From: an uncultured Candidatus Saccharibacteria bacterium
Lineage (GTDB): Bacteria > Patescibacteriota > Saccharimonadia > Saccharimonadales > Saccharimonadaceae
DNA: 38,769 nt
NCBI GenBank assembly: GCA_946404545.1
Contig: CAMJDZ010000006.1
Location: 1-38,769, forward strand
Direction: 5' to 3'
Position 1 is the stretch's first letter; each line of letters begins with the position of its first letter. Both the position numbers and the translations under genes were made by a program. The notes under the pieces were generated by a model. It ran no database searches. It was not told the origin of the DNA and worked only from the letters and a program-made list of their open reading frames with translations. This document shows, piece by piece, positions 7,052 through 15,300 of this stretch.

Positions 7052-7057
7052 ATTTTT

Positions 7058-7066
7058 ATTCTAGCA
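7058..7066 (-). promoter_or_regulatory. Extended -10 promoter of the YgjV-like operon, leaderless
   Basis: Minus strand TGC-TAGAAT, hexamer 7058-7063; 6 nt separate it from the ATG ending at 7051. Confidence 0.6.
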
Positions 7067-7072
7067 AAAATA

Positions 7073-7378
7073 CTAATGCTTTTTGATAGCCTTTTTGCGG
7101 GTGGTCTTTTTCTTGGTGGACTTTTTTGTCGGCTTCTTTTTGGCAATCGGGCCAAGAATGGCAGTTACGAGAGTGTAGAAAACTACATTCATACAGAGCG
7201 AAGCGATGGCGACGAGCGGAACGATTAGTAGCGCGGCGCCGGCTGGCTGGTTAGCGAGATAAACGAGCGTCGCAATGACAACAAAAATCAGTGCGATAGC
7301 CGAATAAATCCAAGTCAAAAGTACGACTTGCTGCTTATCGCGGTAAAGAGAGAGAAAATAGTCCTTGAAACGCTTCAT
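7073..7378 (-). CDS. Small two-helix membrane protein with a Lys-rich tail
   Basis: A 101-residue protein with two predicted membrane helices (about 19-43 and 47-74), separated by a short loop (NQPAG), and a C-terminal tail of about 24 residues almost entirely K/T/R/P. Both ends are probably cytoplasmic by the positive-inside rule, so the tail could bind nucleic acid, ribosomes or acidic lipid. I do not recognise a family. The ATG at 7376-7378 is 8 nt after TGA-TATAAT, so the mRNA looks leaderless. It is divergent from the MurF-like operon. Confidence 0.7.
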   Translation of the reverse strand: MKRFKDYFLSLYRDKQQVVLLTWIYSAIALIFVVIATLVYLANQPAGAALLIVPLVAIASLCMNVVFYTLVTAILGPIAKKKPTKKSTKKKTTRKKAIKKH

Positions 7379-7386
7379 ATCCTATA

Positions 7387-7395
7387 ATTATATCA
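7387..7395 (-). promoter_or_regulatory. Extended -10 promoter of the Lys-tailed membrane protein
   Basis: Minus strand TGA-TATAAT, hexamer 7387-7392; 8 nt to the ATG, leaderless. Confidence 0.65.
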
Positions 7396-7428
7396 CGAAA
7401 CGGCTAAAAAGTCAACAAAGCACAAGTA

Positions 7429-7437
7429 TGGTATAAT
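7429..7437 (+). promoter_or_regulatory. Extended -10 promoter of the MurF-like/FemAB operon, leaderless
   Basis: TGG-TATAAT with hexamer 7432-7437; 8 nt separate it from the ATG at 7446. Confidence 0.7.
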
Positions 7438-7445
7438 TTAAGTAC

Positions 7446-8714
7446 ATGACTTTAGCTTTTAAACTCAAGAAAAAATTCTATTTTGTGGCGGCTGGCTACT
7501 TCAAGTTTTTTGCCAACCACTCGCTCAAGCGCTGGAAGCCACGCGTTATTATCGTTACCGGATCGGCCGGCAAAACTACGATGCTCAACCTCATCGAGTG
7601 TCAGCTTGGTGACAAGGCTCACTATTCGCACAATGCTAACTCCGCTTTCGGCATCGCTTTTGACATCGTCGGCATGCACGGCATTACCGGCAGCAAGCTC
7701 TATTGGCTCGCTCTGATTTTCGGTTTGCCAATTCGCGCGCTTTTCTACCGCCGCAAAGAGAAATATTACGTGGTCGAATGTGATGGCGAGCGCCCGCATG
7801 AGGCTGAATTTGTTGCCAAATGGCTCAAGCCTGAGGTTTCGCTCTGGGTTAGCCTTGGCCGCTCACACGCTGTTTTCTATGAAAACGAGGTCAAAAGCGG
7901 TCGCTTTATCAATATCGACGAGGCGATTGCGCACGAATTTGCGCAGATCCCAAAGAATACCAAGAAGCTTGTTTTGATCGACGGCGACAACGAGGCAATG
8001 CGTGAGAAATGCGAAGGCCTTCTTGCTGACGTGGTTGGCGTTCATAAGAGCCAGCTCAAAGATTACGCAGTCGTGCCAAATCAGGCTACCTTTACGATCG
8101 GCAAAAAGAAATTTGTCTTCAACGAGCCGATGCCGCGAGACGTGACGACCCAGCTTTTGATGCTCGATAAGCTCGCCGATTATCTCGGCGTGAAGGCGAA
8201 TACGGATCTCTCGAATTACAAAATGCCGCCAGCTCGCAGCAATTATCTCGAGGGCAAAAACGGCATTAAGATTATCGATTCGAGCTACAATGCCCACATT
8301 ATCAGCATGACGACCGTGCTCGACATGATGAAAGAAATGAAAGCGCCACACAAGTGGCTCGTGATTGGTGATATTATCGACCAGGGCGCACTCGAGGGCG
8401 ACGAACATAAGAAGCTTGCCGATTTGTTGCTCAACGTCAAGGCGGAAAAGATTATCATGATTGGCCGCCGTACGAAGAAATATACGGCGCCGCTGCTCGA
8501 AGGCAAATGCGATTTTGAGTCCTTCGATAAACCGCAGCAAGCACTTAGCTATCTTGAGAAAAATCTCACGTGCAAAGAAACCGTGATGTTCAAGGGTAGT
8601 CAGTATCTCGAATGGATCGTTGAGAAATTACTTGCTAATCCGGAAGATGTCGTGAAATTGGCGCGCCAAGACGCTGCGCATAAAAAGCGTCGTGCAAGTT
8701 GGGGGCTCAAATAG
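7446..8714 (+). CDS. Mur ligase family protein, MurF-like
   Basis: A 422-residue Mur-type ATP-dependent amide ligase. After a short basic/aromatic N-terminus, the ATP-binding loop VTGSAGKTTM lies at about 38-46. The central domain follows (YYVVECDGERPHEAEF), then the C-terminal domain with IIDSSYNAHIISMTTVLDMM, the position of the DDSYNANP-type motif in MurF. It lacks the full N-terminal UDP-binding domain of canonical MurF (about 450-500 residues), so the substrate may be a lipid- or glycan-linked precursor rather than UDP-MurNAc-tripeptide. It heads an operon with an alpha/beta hydrolase, two FemAB-like transferases, a DUF308 membrane protein and a second, degenerate Mur-like protein, pointing to peptidoglycan side-chain or bridge chemistry. 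Its TAG abuts the next ATG. Confidence 0.8.
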   Translation: MTLAFKLKKKFYFVAAGYFKFFANHSLKRWKPRVIIVTGSAGKTTMLNLIECQLGDKAHYSHNANSAFGIAFDIVGMHGITGSKLYWLALIFGLPIRALFYRRKEKYYVVECDGERPHEAEFVAKWLKPEVSLWVSLGRSHAVFYENEVKSGRFINIDEAIAHEFAQIPKNTKKLVLIDGDNEAMREKCEGLLADVVGVHKSQLKDYAVVPNQATFTIGKKKFVFNEPMPRDVTTQLLMLDKLADYLGVKANTDLSNYKMPPARSNYLEGKNGIKIIDSSYNAHIISMTTVLDMMKEMKAPHKWLVIGDIIDQGALEGDEHKKLADLLLNVKAEKIIMIGRRTKKYTAPLLEGKCDFESFDKPQQALSYLEKNLTCKETVMFKGSQYLEWIVEKLLANPEDVVKLARQDAAHKKRRASWGLK

Positions 8715-9407
8715 ATGAAAAAGTTATATATTTTGCACGGTTGGACCTACAAGCCAGAGCCGTGGCTTGATGTCATAAATGATCTTAAGGCACAGGGTAT
8801 TGACGCGGAATTATTGCGCGTGCCGGGCCTTGGTAAGCCTTCCAAAAAATCATTTACGATTGAGGACTACGTCGCCTGGGCAAAAGAGAATTTGCCGAAA
8901 GGTAGCATTGCGCTTGGTCACAGTAACGGCGGCCGCATTCTCTTGAATTTGCTGAGCAAAGAGCCGGATTATCTCAAGGGAATCATCTTACTTGACGCCG
9001 CTGGCTATTACGAGAAATCTGCCAAGCGTGACATTTCGCGCGGTCTCTCGAAGGCGTTTTCGCCACTCAAAAAATCCAAGTTTGCCCGTAAGTTGGCGCA
9101 CAAGATTTTGGGCGCAAGCGACTATGAGAACGCGCCAGAGAACATGAAGGTCACCCTTACTAATATGCTTGATTCCGACAAGGCTCTCGATATTGCAAAA
9201 GTCACGACGCCGACGCAGATTATATGGGGCTCAGATGATAATATCACGCCGCTTCGCCAAGGCAAGAAAATTCACGAACTCATTAAGGGTTCCGAGCTAA
9301 CCGTCAAGGATGGCTGGCGCCATTCGCATTATCTCGTTTCGACCAAGGAGCTCGCCGATGTGATTGCGGAGAAATTTGTCAAGCTCACAGGAGACAAGAA
9401 ATGTTAA
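8715..9407 (+). CDS. Alpha/beta hydrolase
   Basis: A 230-residue alpha/beta-hydrolase. HGW (8-10) forms the oxyanion-hole strand end, GHSNGG (68-73) is the nucleophile elbow with Ser70, IIWGSDDNITP holds the likely acid, and GWRHSHYL supplies the likely catalytic His. No signal peptide, so it acts in the cytoplasm. The substrate is unknown; the neighbours suggest an ester or amide of cell-wall precursors, but housekeeping esterase activity is equally possible. It starts immediately after the stop of the MurF-like gene and overlaps the next gene by 7 nt (ATGTTAA), so it is translated as part of the operon. Confidence 0.85.
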   Translation: MKKLYILHGWTYKPEPWLDVINDLKAQGIDAELLRVPGLGKPSKKSFTIEDYVAWAKENLPKGSIALGHSNGGRILLNLLSKEPDYLKGIILLDAAGYYEKSAKRDISRGLSKAFSPLKKSKFARKLAHKILGASDYENAPENMKVTLTNMLDSDKALDIAKVTTPTQIIWGSDDNITPLRQGKKIHELIKGSELTVKDGWRHSHYLVSTKELADVIAEKFVKLTGDKKC

Positions 9408-10417
9408 AAGTCGTTGCAATTGAGCCGAAAACGCTCGATGAATTTATATCGAAGCAGCACCCGGAAATGAACTTTTTGCAAATGTCAAATTGGGGCAAAG
9501 TACATGAAGTAGAGGGCGAAAAAGTCAAATATCTCGGCCTCTATGATGGCGAGAAGATTATTGGCTCCGCCGTCGTTATTCGCAAAGACGCGCGCCGTGG
9601 TCGCTATTTTGAAATCCCAGGCGGTCCAGTACTAGATTGGGATGGCCCAATCAAGCCAATTCGCTTCTTTATCGACGAGATCAAAAAGCTCGCCGCTGCT
9701 GAAAAATGTGTTTTCGTGCGCATTCGCCCGAATATTGACAACACGCCAGCGCATCTCGCGACCGCCAAGAAAGTCGGTCTCGTGCCGGCGCCAATGTTAC
9801 TTCACGCCGAAAATACTATCGTGCTCGATATGAGTAAATCCGACGAAGATTTGATGACCGAAATGCGTCGCCAAACGCGCTACGAAGTGCGTCGCTCCGC
9901 GAAACTCGGCATCAAGGTCAGCTACGAAACGACCAAGCAAGCTTTTAATGATTTCTATGATCTTCAACTTCAGACTGCTGAGCGCCAGGGCTTTATTCCT
10001 AGCTCGCGCAACTGTGTTCTCGCGCAGCACGAAGTATATGGCGACATGGCTCGCATCTACACCGCAGAGCTTGATGGCAAGAAGCTTTGCCAGGGCTTGG
10101 TGATTTTTAGTGCGCCGGAAGCAATTTACCATGAAGCCGCATCAACCCCAGATGGCCGCAAATTCCCAGGCGCCTACGCATTGCAATGGCAGATCATTCA
10201 GGACGCAAAGAAGCTCGGCATGAAGCGCTACAACCTCTTTGGCATCGCGCCGCCGAACTCGCCAAATCATCGCTTTGCCGGCGTTACGACTTTTAAGACT
10301 GGCTTTGGCGGTGAGCAGATCGCTTATCTGCCGGCGCAGGATATTGTCGTAAATAAACTTCGCTACAAGCTCGTATGCGCGATTGAAAAAGCCCGCAAAA
10401 AGAAACGTCACCTATAG
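9401..10417 (+). CDS. FemA/FemB-like peptidoglycan bridge aminoacyltransferase, copy 1
   Basis: A 338-residue FemAB/FmhB-family protein with two GNAT-like domains. Typical family segments are NFLQMSNWGKVHEVEGEKV near the N-terminus, GGPVLDWDGP, VFVRIRPN, then MRRQTRYEVRRSAKLGI, the Arg-rich helix, and a C-terminal YNLFGIAPPNSPNHRFAGVTTFKTGFGG. These enzymes use aminoacyl-tRNA to add amino acids to the lysine of the peptidoglycan stem on a lipid-linked precursor. The next gene is a close relative, so the two probably add successive residues or act as a pair. It overlaps the hydrolase by 7 nt; start ATG 9401 follows a GGAG site. Confidence 0.85.
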   Translation: MLKVVAIEPKTLDEFISKQHPEMNFLQMSNWGKVHEVEGEKVKYLGLYDGEKIIGSAVVIRKDARRGRYFEIPGGPVLDWDGPIKPIRFFIDEIKKLAAAEKCVFVRIRPNIDNTPAHLATAKKVGLVPAPMLLHAENTIVLDMSKSDEDLMTEMRRQTRYEVRRSAKLGIKVSYETTKQAFNDFYDLQLQTAERQGFIPSSRNCVLAQHEVYGDMARIYTAELDGKKLCQGLVIFSAPEAIYHEAASTPDGRKFPGAYALQWQIIQDAKKLGMKRYNLFGIAPPNSPNHRFAGVTTFKTGFGGEQIAYLPAQDIVVNKLRYKLVCAIEKARKKKRHL

Positions 10418-10424
10418 GAGAAAT

Positions 10425-11444
10425 ATGAAGATTATTGATGCAACCGACCAGAAGAAATGGGATAAATTCATTACGAGCCATGATGATGCAAACTTTTTGC
10501 AGTCATGGGCATGGGGTGATTTCCATGAAGCGCGCGGCAAAAAAGTCGTTCGCCGCATTGCGCTCGATAATGATGAGAATATCATCGCAGCCTATGTTGG
10601 CCAGGTAGAAACCGCTAAACGTGGTACCTATATGGCAATTGCCGGCGGCCCAATTATGGACTGGAGCAAGAAATCCCTTCGCGAAGCGATTTTTGCCGAC
10701 ATTAAGGCACAGGCTGAAGCGGCAAAATGTGTATTTGTGCGTATTCGCCCACAAATTCTTGAGACCGAAAAGAACCGCAAGCTCTTTAAAGACTTAGGGC
10801 TAAGGCCTGCTCCGATCTATCTATCGGTTGAACTTGCTGGTGTTCTAGATATTTCGAAGCCAGAAGAAGAAATCCTCGCGAATGCTGCGCAGGGCCTTCG
10901 TCGTAAGATTCGCAAGGCTGAGAAAAATGAGATAACCGTCTCGACCAGCACGGATCCAAAAGATATCCACGAATTCTATCAAATCGAGCTCGAGACCGCG
11001 AAGCGCCACGGCTTTGTCGAGTTCTCGGAAAGCTTCCTAACCAAGCAATTCGAAGCCTTCGCAAAATACGACGAGGTAAAACTCTATACTGCGAAACTTG
11101 GCGACGAGATTCTTGCCCAGAACTTCATGATTTTCTACGGCAACGAAGCGAGCTATCACTATGGTGTATCAACGGCGCTCGGCACGAAGTATTCTGGCGC
11201 GCCACTTCTTCATATGCAGGCTATGCGCGACGCCCGCGAACGCGGTATTAAACGCTACAATTTCTGGGGCATCACTGGCCTCGATGAGACTAAGCATCGC
11301 TTCTACGGCGTCAGCCAATTCAAGCGCAGCTTTGGTGTTGAAGAGCTTCAATATCTGCATGCGCACGACATGGTCATTAAGCCGGCAAAATATCGCCTGG
11401 ATTATGCTGTCGAAAAGCTTCGTGCTAAGATTCGCCACGTCTAG
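10425..11444 (+). CDS. FemA/FemB-like peptidoglycan bridge aminoacyltransferase, copy 2
   Basis: A 339-residue paralogue of the preceding gene. It carries the same landmarks: NFLQSWAWGDFHEARGKKV, GGPIMDWSKK, VFVRIRPQ, LRRKIRKAEKNEI and KRYNFWGITGLDETKHRFYGVSQFKRSFG. The real start is ATG 10425, 7 nt after the stop of copy 1 and preceded by AGGAG; the open frame beginning at 10383 lies inside copy 1. Two adjacent FemAB genes resemble femA-femB in staphylococci, where each adds a specific part of the interpeptide bridge, so a multi-residue cross-bridge is the natural inference. Confidence 0.85.
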   Translation: MKIIDATDQKKWDKFITSHDDANFLQSWAWGDFHEARGKKVVRRIALDNDENIIAAYVGQVETAKRGTYMAIAGGPIMDWSKKSLREAIFADIKAQAEAAKCVFVRIRPQILETEKNRKLFKDLGLRPAPIYLSVELAGVLDISKPEEEILANAAQGLRRKIRKAEKNEITVSTSTDPKDIHEFYQIELETAKRHGFVEFSESFLTKQFEAFAKYDEVKLYTAKLGDEILAQNFMIFYGNEASYHYGVSTALGTKYSGAPLLHMQAMRDARERGIKRYNFWGITGLDETKHRFYGVSQFKRSFGVEELQYLHAHDMVIKPAKYRLDYAVEKLRAKIRHV

Positions 11445-11450
11445 AAATTC

Positions 11451-11479
11451 TTGAAAAAAGCTTATGCTTATTGTATCCT
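11451..11479 (+). promoter_or_regulatory. Probable internal promoter before the DUF308 gene
   Basis: TTGAAA (11451-11456), 17-bp spacer, TATCCT (11474-11479). It would give a leader of about 20 nt carrying AAGGAG. The -10 is imperfect. Confidence 0.45.
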
Positions 11480-11507
11480 TAAAGTAGAAATTAAGGAGCT
11501 TTTTCAA

Positions 11508-12137
11508 GTGAGCAACACAACGAAAAAATTTATTGAAAGTCATTGGCTTACATTTGCCATGAAGGGTGCGGTTTCGGTGGTGGCAGGTCTCTGCCTCATG
11601 TTCTCGCGCAACCAAGATACTCATTATCTAACCCAGATTCTCGGCTGGACGATGTTTGGTCTCGCCCTCGTCGAGCTAGCAAACGTCGTTTATCGCAAAA
11701 AACGTTCGCACAACTGGGGCTTCCCGCTATTCTTGGGCTTCTTGGAGCTCGCAATTAGCGTCGCTCTCCTATACACCGTCGATCCAAACATGACGGACGA
11801 AAGCCTCGTCGCTTTGCGCATTGCAATTCTCGCTGGCTACGTCGCCTTCGCATCGATTGTTACGATTGCGATGGGTTTCGTAAGCTTCAATAATATGACC
11901 GACCGCTTTATGTGGATTGTTAACGGCGCAATTGGCGCAGTTCTCGCATTCCTTATGCTCGGTGGCGCAACTAGCGGCTCCGAATCGGTTGGCGCATTCT
12001 TCAATACAAAGGTTCTCGTCTTTGGCACCTACCTCATGGTGAACGGTCTCACCGATCTCTTTTTCGGTGTTCATAGCAAGGATGAAAAGCTCGAAGACAA
12101 AGCTGTTCGCAAAGCAATTAGGAAGGCAAAGAAATAA
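11508..12137 (+). CDS. HdeD/DUF308-like membrane protein
   Basis: A 209-residue protein with six predicted membrane helices, including GAVSVVAGLCLMF, GWTMFGLALVELANVVY, LFLGFLELAISVALLY, IAILAGYVAFASIVTIAMGF, IVNGAIGAVLAFLML and GTYLMVNGLTDLFFG. It ends in a charged tail rich in K, E and R. The repeated paired-helix arrangement matches the HdeD/DUF308 family, whose function is poorly defined. The start is GTG 11508, because AAGGAG (11493-11498) lies 9 nt upstream; the open frame from 11451 overlaps the -35 region. It lies between the FemAB pair and a Mur-like gene, with a one-base overlap (TAATG) to the latter. Confidence 0.75.
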   Translation: MSNTTKKFIESHWLTFAMKGAVSVVAGLCLMFSRNQDTHYLTQILGWTMFGLALVELANVVYRKKRSHNWGFPLFLGFLELAISVALLYTVDPNMTDESLVALRIAILAGYVAFASIVTIAMGFVSFNNMTDRFMWIVNGAIGAVLAFLMLGGATSGSESVGAFFNTKVLVFGTYLMVNGLTDLFFGVHSKDEKLEDKAVRKAIRKAKK

Positions 12138-13084
12138 TGATTTTTGACGCCAAAAGCAAGATGGAGCGGTATTTTCGCCGCAATCCACAGGTAAAGACGA
12201 TTGTTATTGCTGGTTCTTTCGGCCGCAAATCAGCGATTCGCTGCCTCGGTATGGTTCTTGGCCAGGTCTTTACGGTAACGATGGGCGTCAATAAAGCCGC
12301 CGATCCGGACATCGTGTTGCTCGATTATAATTCGATGGTTATGTTCCCGGACATTGACCCAGATATCGTTGTCGTGACGAGTTGCGAGACGGAAGAAGAA
12401 GCGCAAAAGTTCTTTGCGCTCGCGAATCGCGCCAAGCACGTCTTCGTGAACTACAATGACGTACCGCAGAAATTTGCCAAATATCTCAAGAATGCCGAGA
12501 TTACTACTTATGGCGATGAGTTGCCGGCTGATTTCTACTTCGAAAATCACGATTCTGGTCTCGATGGTCAAAAAGGTGACATTGTTAACCCGGAGCGTGA
12601 GCATATTCCGGTTACCGTCAAGCTTATCGGCGAGCATAACATGCGCCCAGTTGTGATGGCTTGTGCTGTCGCAAAACTCTTCCAGGTTGACCGCGACCAT
12701 ATCCTCGCGGGCGTCGATGCAATTCGCCCGGTCCATGGCCGCATGTCGCCAGCGAAGGGTCTTCATAATTCGATTATTCTCGATGATTCGGCTAGCACGT
12801 CCAAGACTTCGATGAAGTACGGCCTCCAGGCGCTCTATAGTATAGACGCGCCGGATCGTATCTTGGTGACCGATGATGTCCGCAAGCTCGCAAAGGTCGA
12901 TTATGACCTCGTTAGCGAGATTCTCATTCTCGGTGGTCAGCCGACTCAAAACGACAACAAAAAGATCAAATTCTTTGCCGCCGATATCGACCTAATTAAC
13001 CATCTCGGCCAGAGGTTGGACGAAAACTGTCTCGTTTTGCTCGAAATTCCGATTCCTGAGATAATTGAATCTTATTTGTGGTAA
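12137..13084 (+). CDS. Mur-ligase-like protein with a degenerate P-loop
   Basis: A 315-residue protein clearly related to MurF. It has an ATP-loop region IVIAGSFGRKSAIR (23-35), HNMRPVVMACAVAKLF in the central domain, VHGRMSPAKG, and IILDDSASTSKTSMKYGLQAL where MurF has DDSYNANPxSM. The loop, however, reads GSFGRKS (26-32) where Mur ligases have GxxGKTT, so the catalytic Lys is replaced by Arg and the next Thr by Lys. The central domain is also shortened. It may have lost ATP hydrolysis and serve as a partner or regulator of the intact MurF-like enzyme encoded 4.7 kb upstream in the same cluster. It overlaps the DUF308 stop by one base. Confidence 0.75.
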   Translation: MIFDAKSKMERYFRRNPQVKTIVIAGSFGRKSAIRCLGMVLGQVFTVTMGVNKAADPDIVLLDYNSMVMFPDIDPDIVVVTSCETEEEAQKFFALANRAKHVFVNYNDVPQKFAKYLKNAEITTYGDELPADFYFENHDSGLDGQKGDIVNPEREHIPVTVKLIGEHNMRPVVMACAVAKLFQVDRDHILAGVDAIRPVHGRMSPAKGLHNSIILDDSASTSKTSMKYGLQALYSIDAPDRILVTDDVRKLAKVDYDLVSEILILGGQPTQNDNKKIKFFAADIDLINHLGQRLDENCLVLLEIPIPEIIESYLW

Positions 13085-13087
13085 AAT
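13079..13087 (+). promoter_or_regulatory. Extended -10 promoter of parA, leaderless
   Basis: TGG-TAAAAT, hexamer 13082-13087, overlapping the last codon and stop of the previous gene. Only 6 nt separate it from the parA ATG. Confidence 0.65.
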
Positions 13088-13093
13088 AGTCTT

Positions 13094-13876
13094 ATGGCAA
13101 AGGTGATTACCGTTACCAATCAAAAAGGAGGTGTTGGCAAGACAACTACGTCTGTCAATCTAGCTTTTTATCTCGCAAAAGCCGGCAAGAAAACGCTGCT
13201 GATTGATTTTGATCCGCAGGGTAATGCTAGCTCTGGTCTTGGTGTTAACGAAAAAAAGTTCGCGAAGACTATTTCTGCTGCGATGACTGGCGAAGCTGAA
13301 ATTAGTAAGATTATCGTTCAGCCAGACAAGAAAAAGGCTAAAAATCTCTTCCTTATCCCGACGACTGTCGAGCTTGCCGATGCTGAGGTTGCGATGAGCG
13401 ATGTGGCGGTTCCAGATCGCTTCTTTGTGCTCAAGCAGGCAATCGCGGAAATCGCCGACAAATATGACTATATTATCATCGATAGCCAGCCAAGCCTTTC
13501 GCTTCTTACGATCAACGGCATGGCGGCCGCAGATTATGTTTTGCTTCCAGTCCAGACGGAGTTTTATGCGCTTCAGGGCGTTACTGAGCTTCTCAAGACA
13601 ATTAATGAAATTCGCAAGAAGGGCATCAATCCAAAACTCAAGCTTCTCGGCGTGCTCGCTACGATGTATGACAAGCGCACGACGCTTAGCTCCGACGTGC
13701 TTGCGAATATCAAGGGTTATTTCAAGAATCACGTTTTCGAAACTACTATTCCGCGCAATGTTCGCCTCGCTGAGGCGCCAAGCCATGGTGTAGCAATCGG
13801 CCAGTACGACCGCTTCTCGAAGGGCGCCAAGGCCTATAAAGCACTCGCTGATGAAGTTTTGGAGCGTACGAAATGA
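13094..13876 (+). CDS. parA: Chromosome-partitioning ATPase ParA/Soj
   Basis: A 260-residue ParA. It has the deviant Walker A motif KGGVGKTT (11-18), LLIDFDPQGNASSGLG for Walker A', and YIIIDSQPSLSLLTING for Walker B. With ParB it segregates replicated origins by cycling on the nucleoid. The length is that of chromosomal Soj proteins, with no N-terminal DNA-binding extension as in plasmid ParA. It begins a tight operon: parB overlaps its end by 4 nt (ATGA) and frr overlaps parB. The mRNA is probably leaderless. Confidence 0.96.
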   Translation: MAKVITVTNQKGGVGKTTTSVNLAFYLAKAGKKTLLIDFDPQGNASSGLGVNEKKFAKTISAAMTGEAEISKIIVQPDKKKAKNLFLIPTTVELADAEVAMSDVAVPDRFFVLKQAIAEIADKYDYIIIDSQPSLSLLTINGMAAADYVLLPVQTEFYALQGVTELLKTINEIRKKGINPKLKLLGVLATMYDKRTTLSSDVLANIKGYFKNHVFETTIPRNVRLAEAPSHGVAIGQYDRFSKGAKAYKALADEVLERTK

Positions 13877-14751
13877 GTGCGCTCAAAGGATTAGGTCGCG
13901 GCCTCGAAAAGCTGATTCCAGACGATTTTGACCCGGTTTTTGACCCGACTGCAGAGGCGGACCGCAAGGAGAGCCAGCTTTCTGAACTTCCACTAAATGA
14001 TATTGTTCCAGATGAAGACCAGCCGCGCCGCAAGTTCGACCAGGCGCAGCTTGATGCGCTTGCCGACTCGATTCGTGAGCATGGTGTTGTTCAGCCTATT
14101 GTCGTTTCTAAAGATGGCAACAAGTATAAGATTGTCGCCGGTGAACGCCGCTGGCGCGCAAGTAAACTTGCTGGCCTAGAAAAGATCCCGGCCGTAATTC
14201 GTACACTCGATGCGCAGAATCGTCTCGAGATTTCCTTGATTGAAAACGTTCAGCGTGCTGACTTGAATGCGATTGAGGTCGCTACGGCTTATGCGAAGCT
14301 TCATGACCAGTTTAATCTCGATAATGCCGCAATCGCTAAACGTGTCGGCAAGAGCGAGACGGCCGTCATTAATACGCTCCGCCTCCTCAATCTTCCAGAC
14401 GAAGCAAAGCATGCGATGCTCGAGCACAAGCTTTCCGAAGGCCAGATGCGCCCGCTCGTAACGCTTACTCCAGCTCAGATTAATGCAGTTTTGCCAAAGA
14501 TTATCGAAGAAGGTTGGTCTGCTCGTCGTGTTGAGCAGTACAAGGCTGACCTCGCAAATCGTGCGAGCACGCCAAAGACGCCAAAGTCTGCTGCAGCTAC
14601 TTCTTCGACTGAACCGTATGTCAAAAATATCACCAAGAAGCTTGGCGTAAAGGTCAAGATCAACACCACCGCTCGCGGCTCAGGTGATATCGTGCTAAAA
14701 TTTAAGAATAAAGAGGAGTTTGAGAAGTTATGTTCGATACTAACCGCGTAA
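13873..14751 (+). CDS. parB: Chromosome-partitioning protein ParB/Spo0J
   Basis: A 292-residue ParB. The N-terminus LKGLGRGLEKLIPDD stimulates ParA in this family. The CTPase/ParB-N domain has PDEDQPRRKFD, QPIVV and the signature GERRWRA (90-96). A helix-turn-helix region follows (AAIAKRVGKSETAVINTLRLLNLP), then a linker with T/P/K/S repeats and a dimerising C-terminus. It binds parS sites and spreads along DNA using CTP. I saw no parS-like palindrome (TGTTTCACGTGAAACA type) in the window. It overlaps parA by 4 nt and frr by 22 nt. Confidence 0.95.
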   Translation: MSALKGLGRGLEKLIPDDFDPVFDPTAEADRKESQLSELPLNDIVPDEDQPRRKFDQAQLDALADSIREHGVVQPIVVSKDGNKYKIVAGERRWRASKLAGLEKIPAVIRTLDAQNRLEISLIENVQRADLNAIEVATAYAKLHDQFNLDNAAIAKRVGKSETAVINTLRLLNLPDEAKHAMLEHKLSEGQMRPLVTLTPAQINAVLPKIIEEGWSARRVEQYKADLANRASTPKTPKSAAATSSTEPYVKNITKKLGVKVKINTTARGSGDIVLKFKNKEEFEKLCSILTA

Positions 14752-15272
14752 AAGCCAAGATGACCGCTACGGTCGAGCGCTTTAAAGAAGAAATGAAAAA
14801 GGTTCGCACCGGTCGTGCGCACCCTGATATGCTTGCCAGTGTTAAGGCTGAGGTTTATGGCCAGTTTATGCCGCTCAATCAGGTTGCAAACATTACCGTT
14901 CAGGGCGCAACCATGCTTTTAATCACCCCGTACGATGTCGCAAATATCGCCAAGATCGCAAGCGCGATCCGCGCAGATCAGGCTTTGGGTCTAAATCCAG
15001 CCGATGACGGTCGTGTAATCCGCGTTCCAATCCCACCGCTCACCGAGGAACGCCGCAGAGAAATCGTTAAGACTGCCAGCGGCAAGGTCGAGGAAGCCAA
15101 GATTTCCTTGCGCCAGGCTCGTGAAGATGCCCGTAAAGAGATCAAGAACCTCGAGCTCGCTGAGGACGCCAAGAAGCGCGCCGAAGCCAGCATTGATGAC
15201 ATGATTAAAGATTTCAATACTGAAATTGATAAACTATTCGCCGAAAAAGAGGCGGAGATTATGAAAATCTAA
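14730..15272 (+). CDS. frr: Ribosome recycling factor
   Basis: A 180-residue RRF of normal length. The three-helix-bundle ends are VRTGRAHPDML and the C-terminal helices rich in E/K/R; domain II holds VYGQFMPLNQVANITV and the loop PYDVANIAKIASAI; PIPPLTEERRREIVK is the classic family motif. It works with EF-G to split ribosomes after termination. The start lies 22 nt inside parB and is preceded by AAGAGGAG, so it is coupled to parB. In many bacteria frr sits beside tsf and pyrH, so the parA-parB-frr linkage is unusual. Confidence 0.96.
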   Translation: MFDTNRVKAKMTATVERFKEEMKKVRTGRAHPDMLASVKAEVYGQFMPLNQVANITVQGATMLLITPYDVANIAKIASAIRADQALGLNPADDGRVIRVPIPPLTEERRREIVKTASGKVEEAKISLRQAREDARKEIKNLELAEDAKKRAEASIDDMIKDFNTEIDKLFAEKEAEIMKI

Positions 15273-15300
15273 GCCGATTTGGCATAAAAAGGGAAGGCAT

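Noticed and set aside
13000-15300. A parS site near parAB
   Set aside because: I looked for a TGTTTCACGTGAAACA-like palindrome and saw none; the nearest partial similarity (GTTTCAC at about 18441) has no matching second half.
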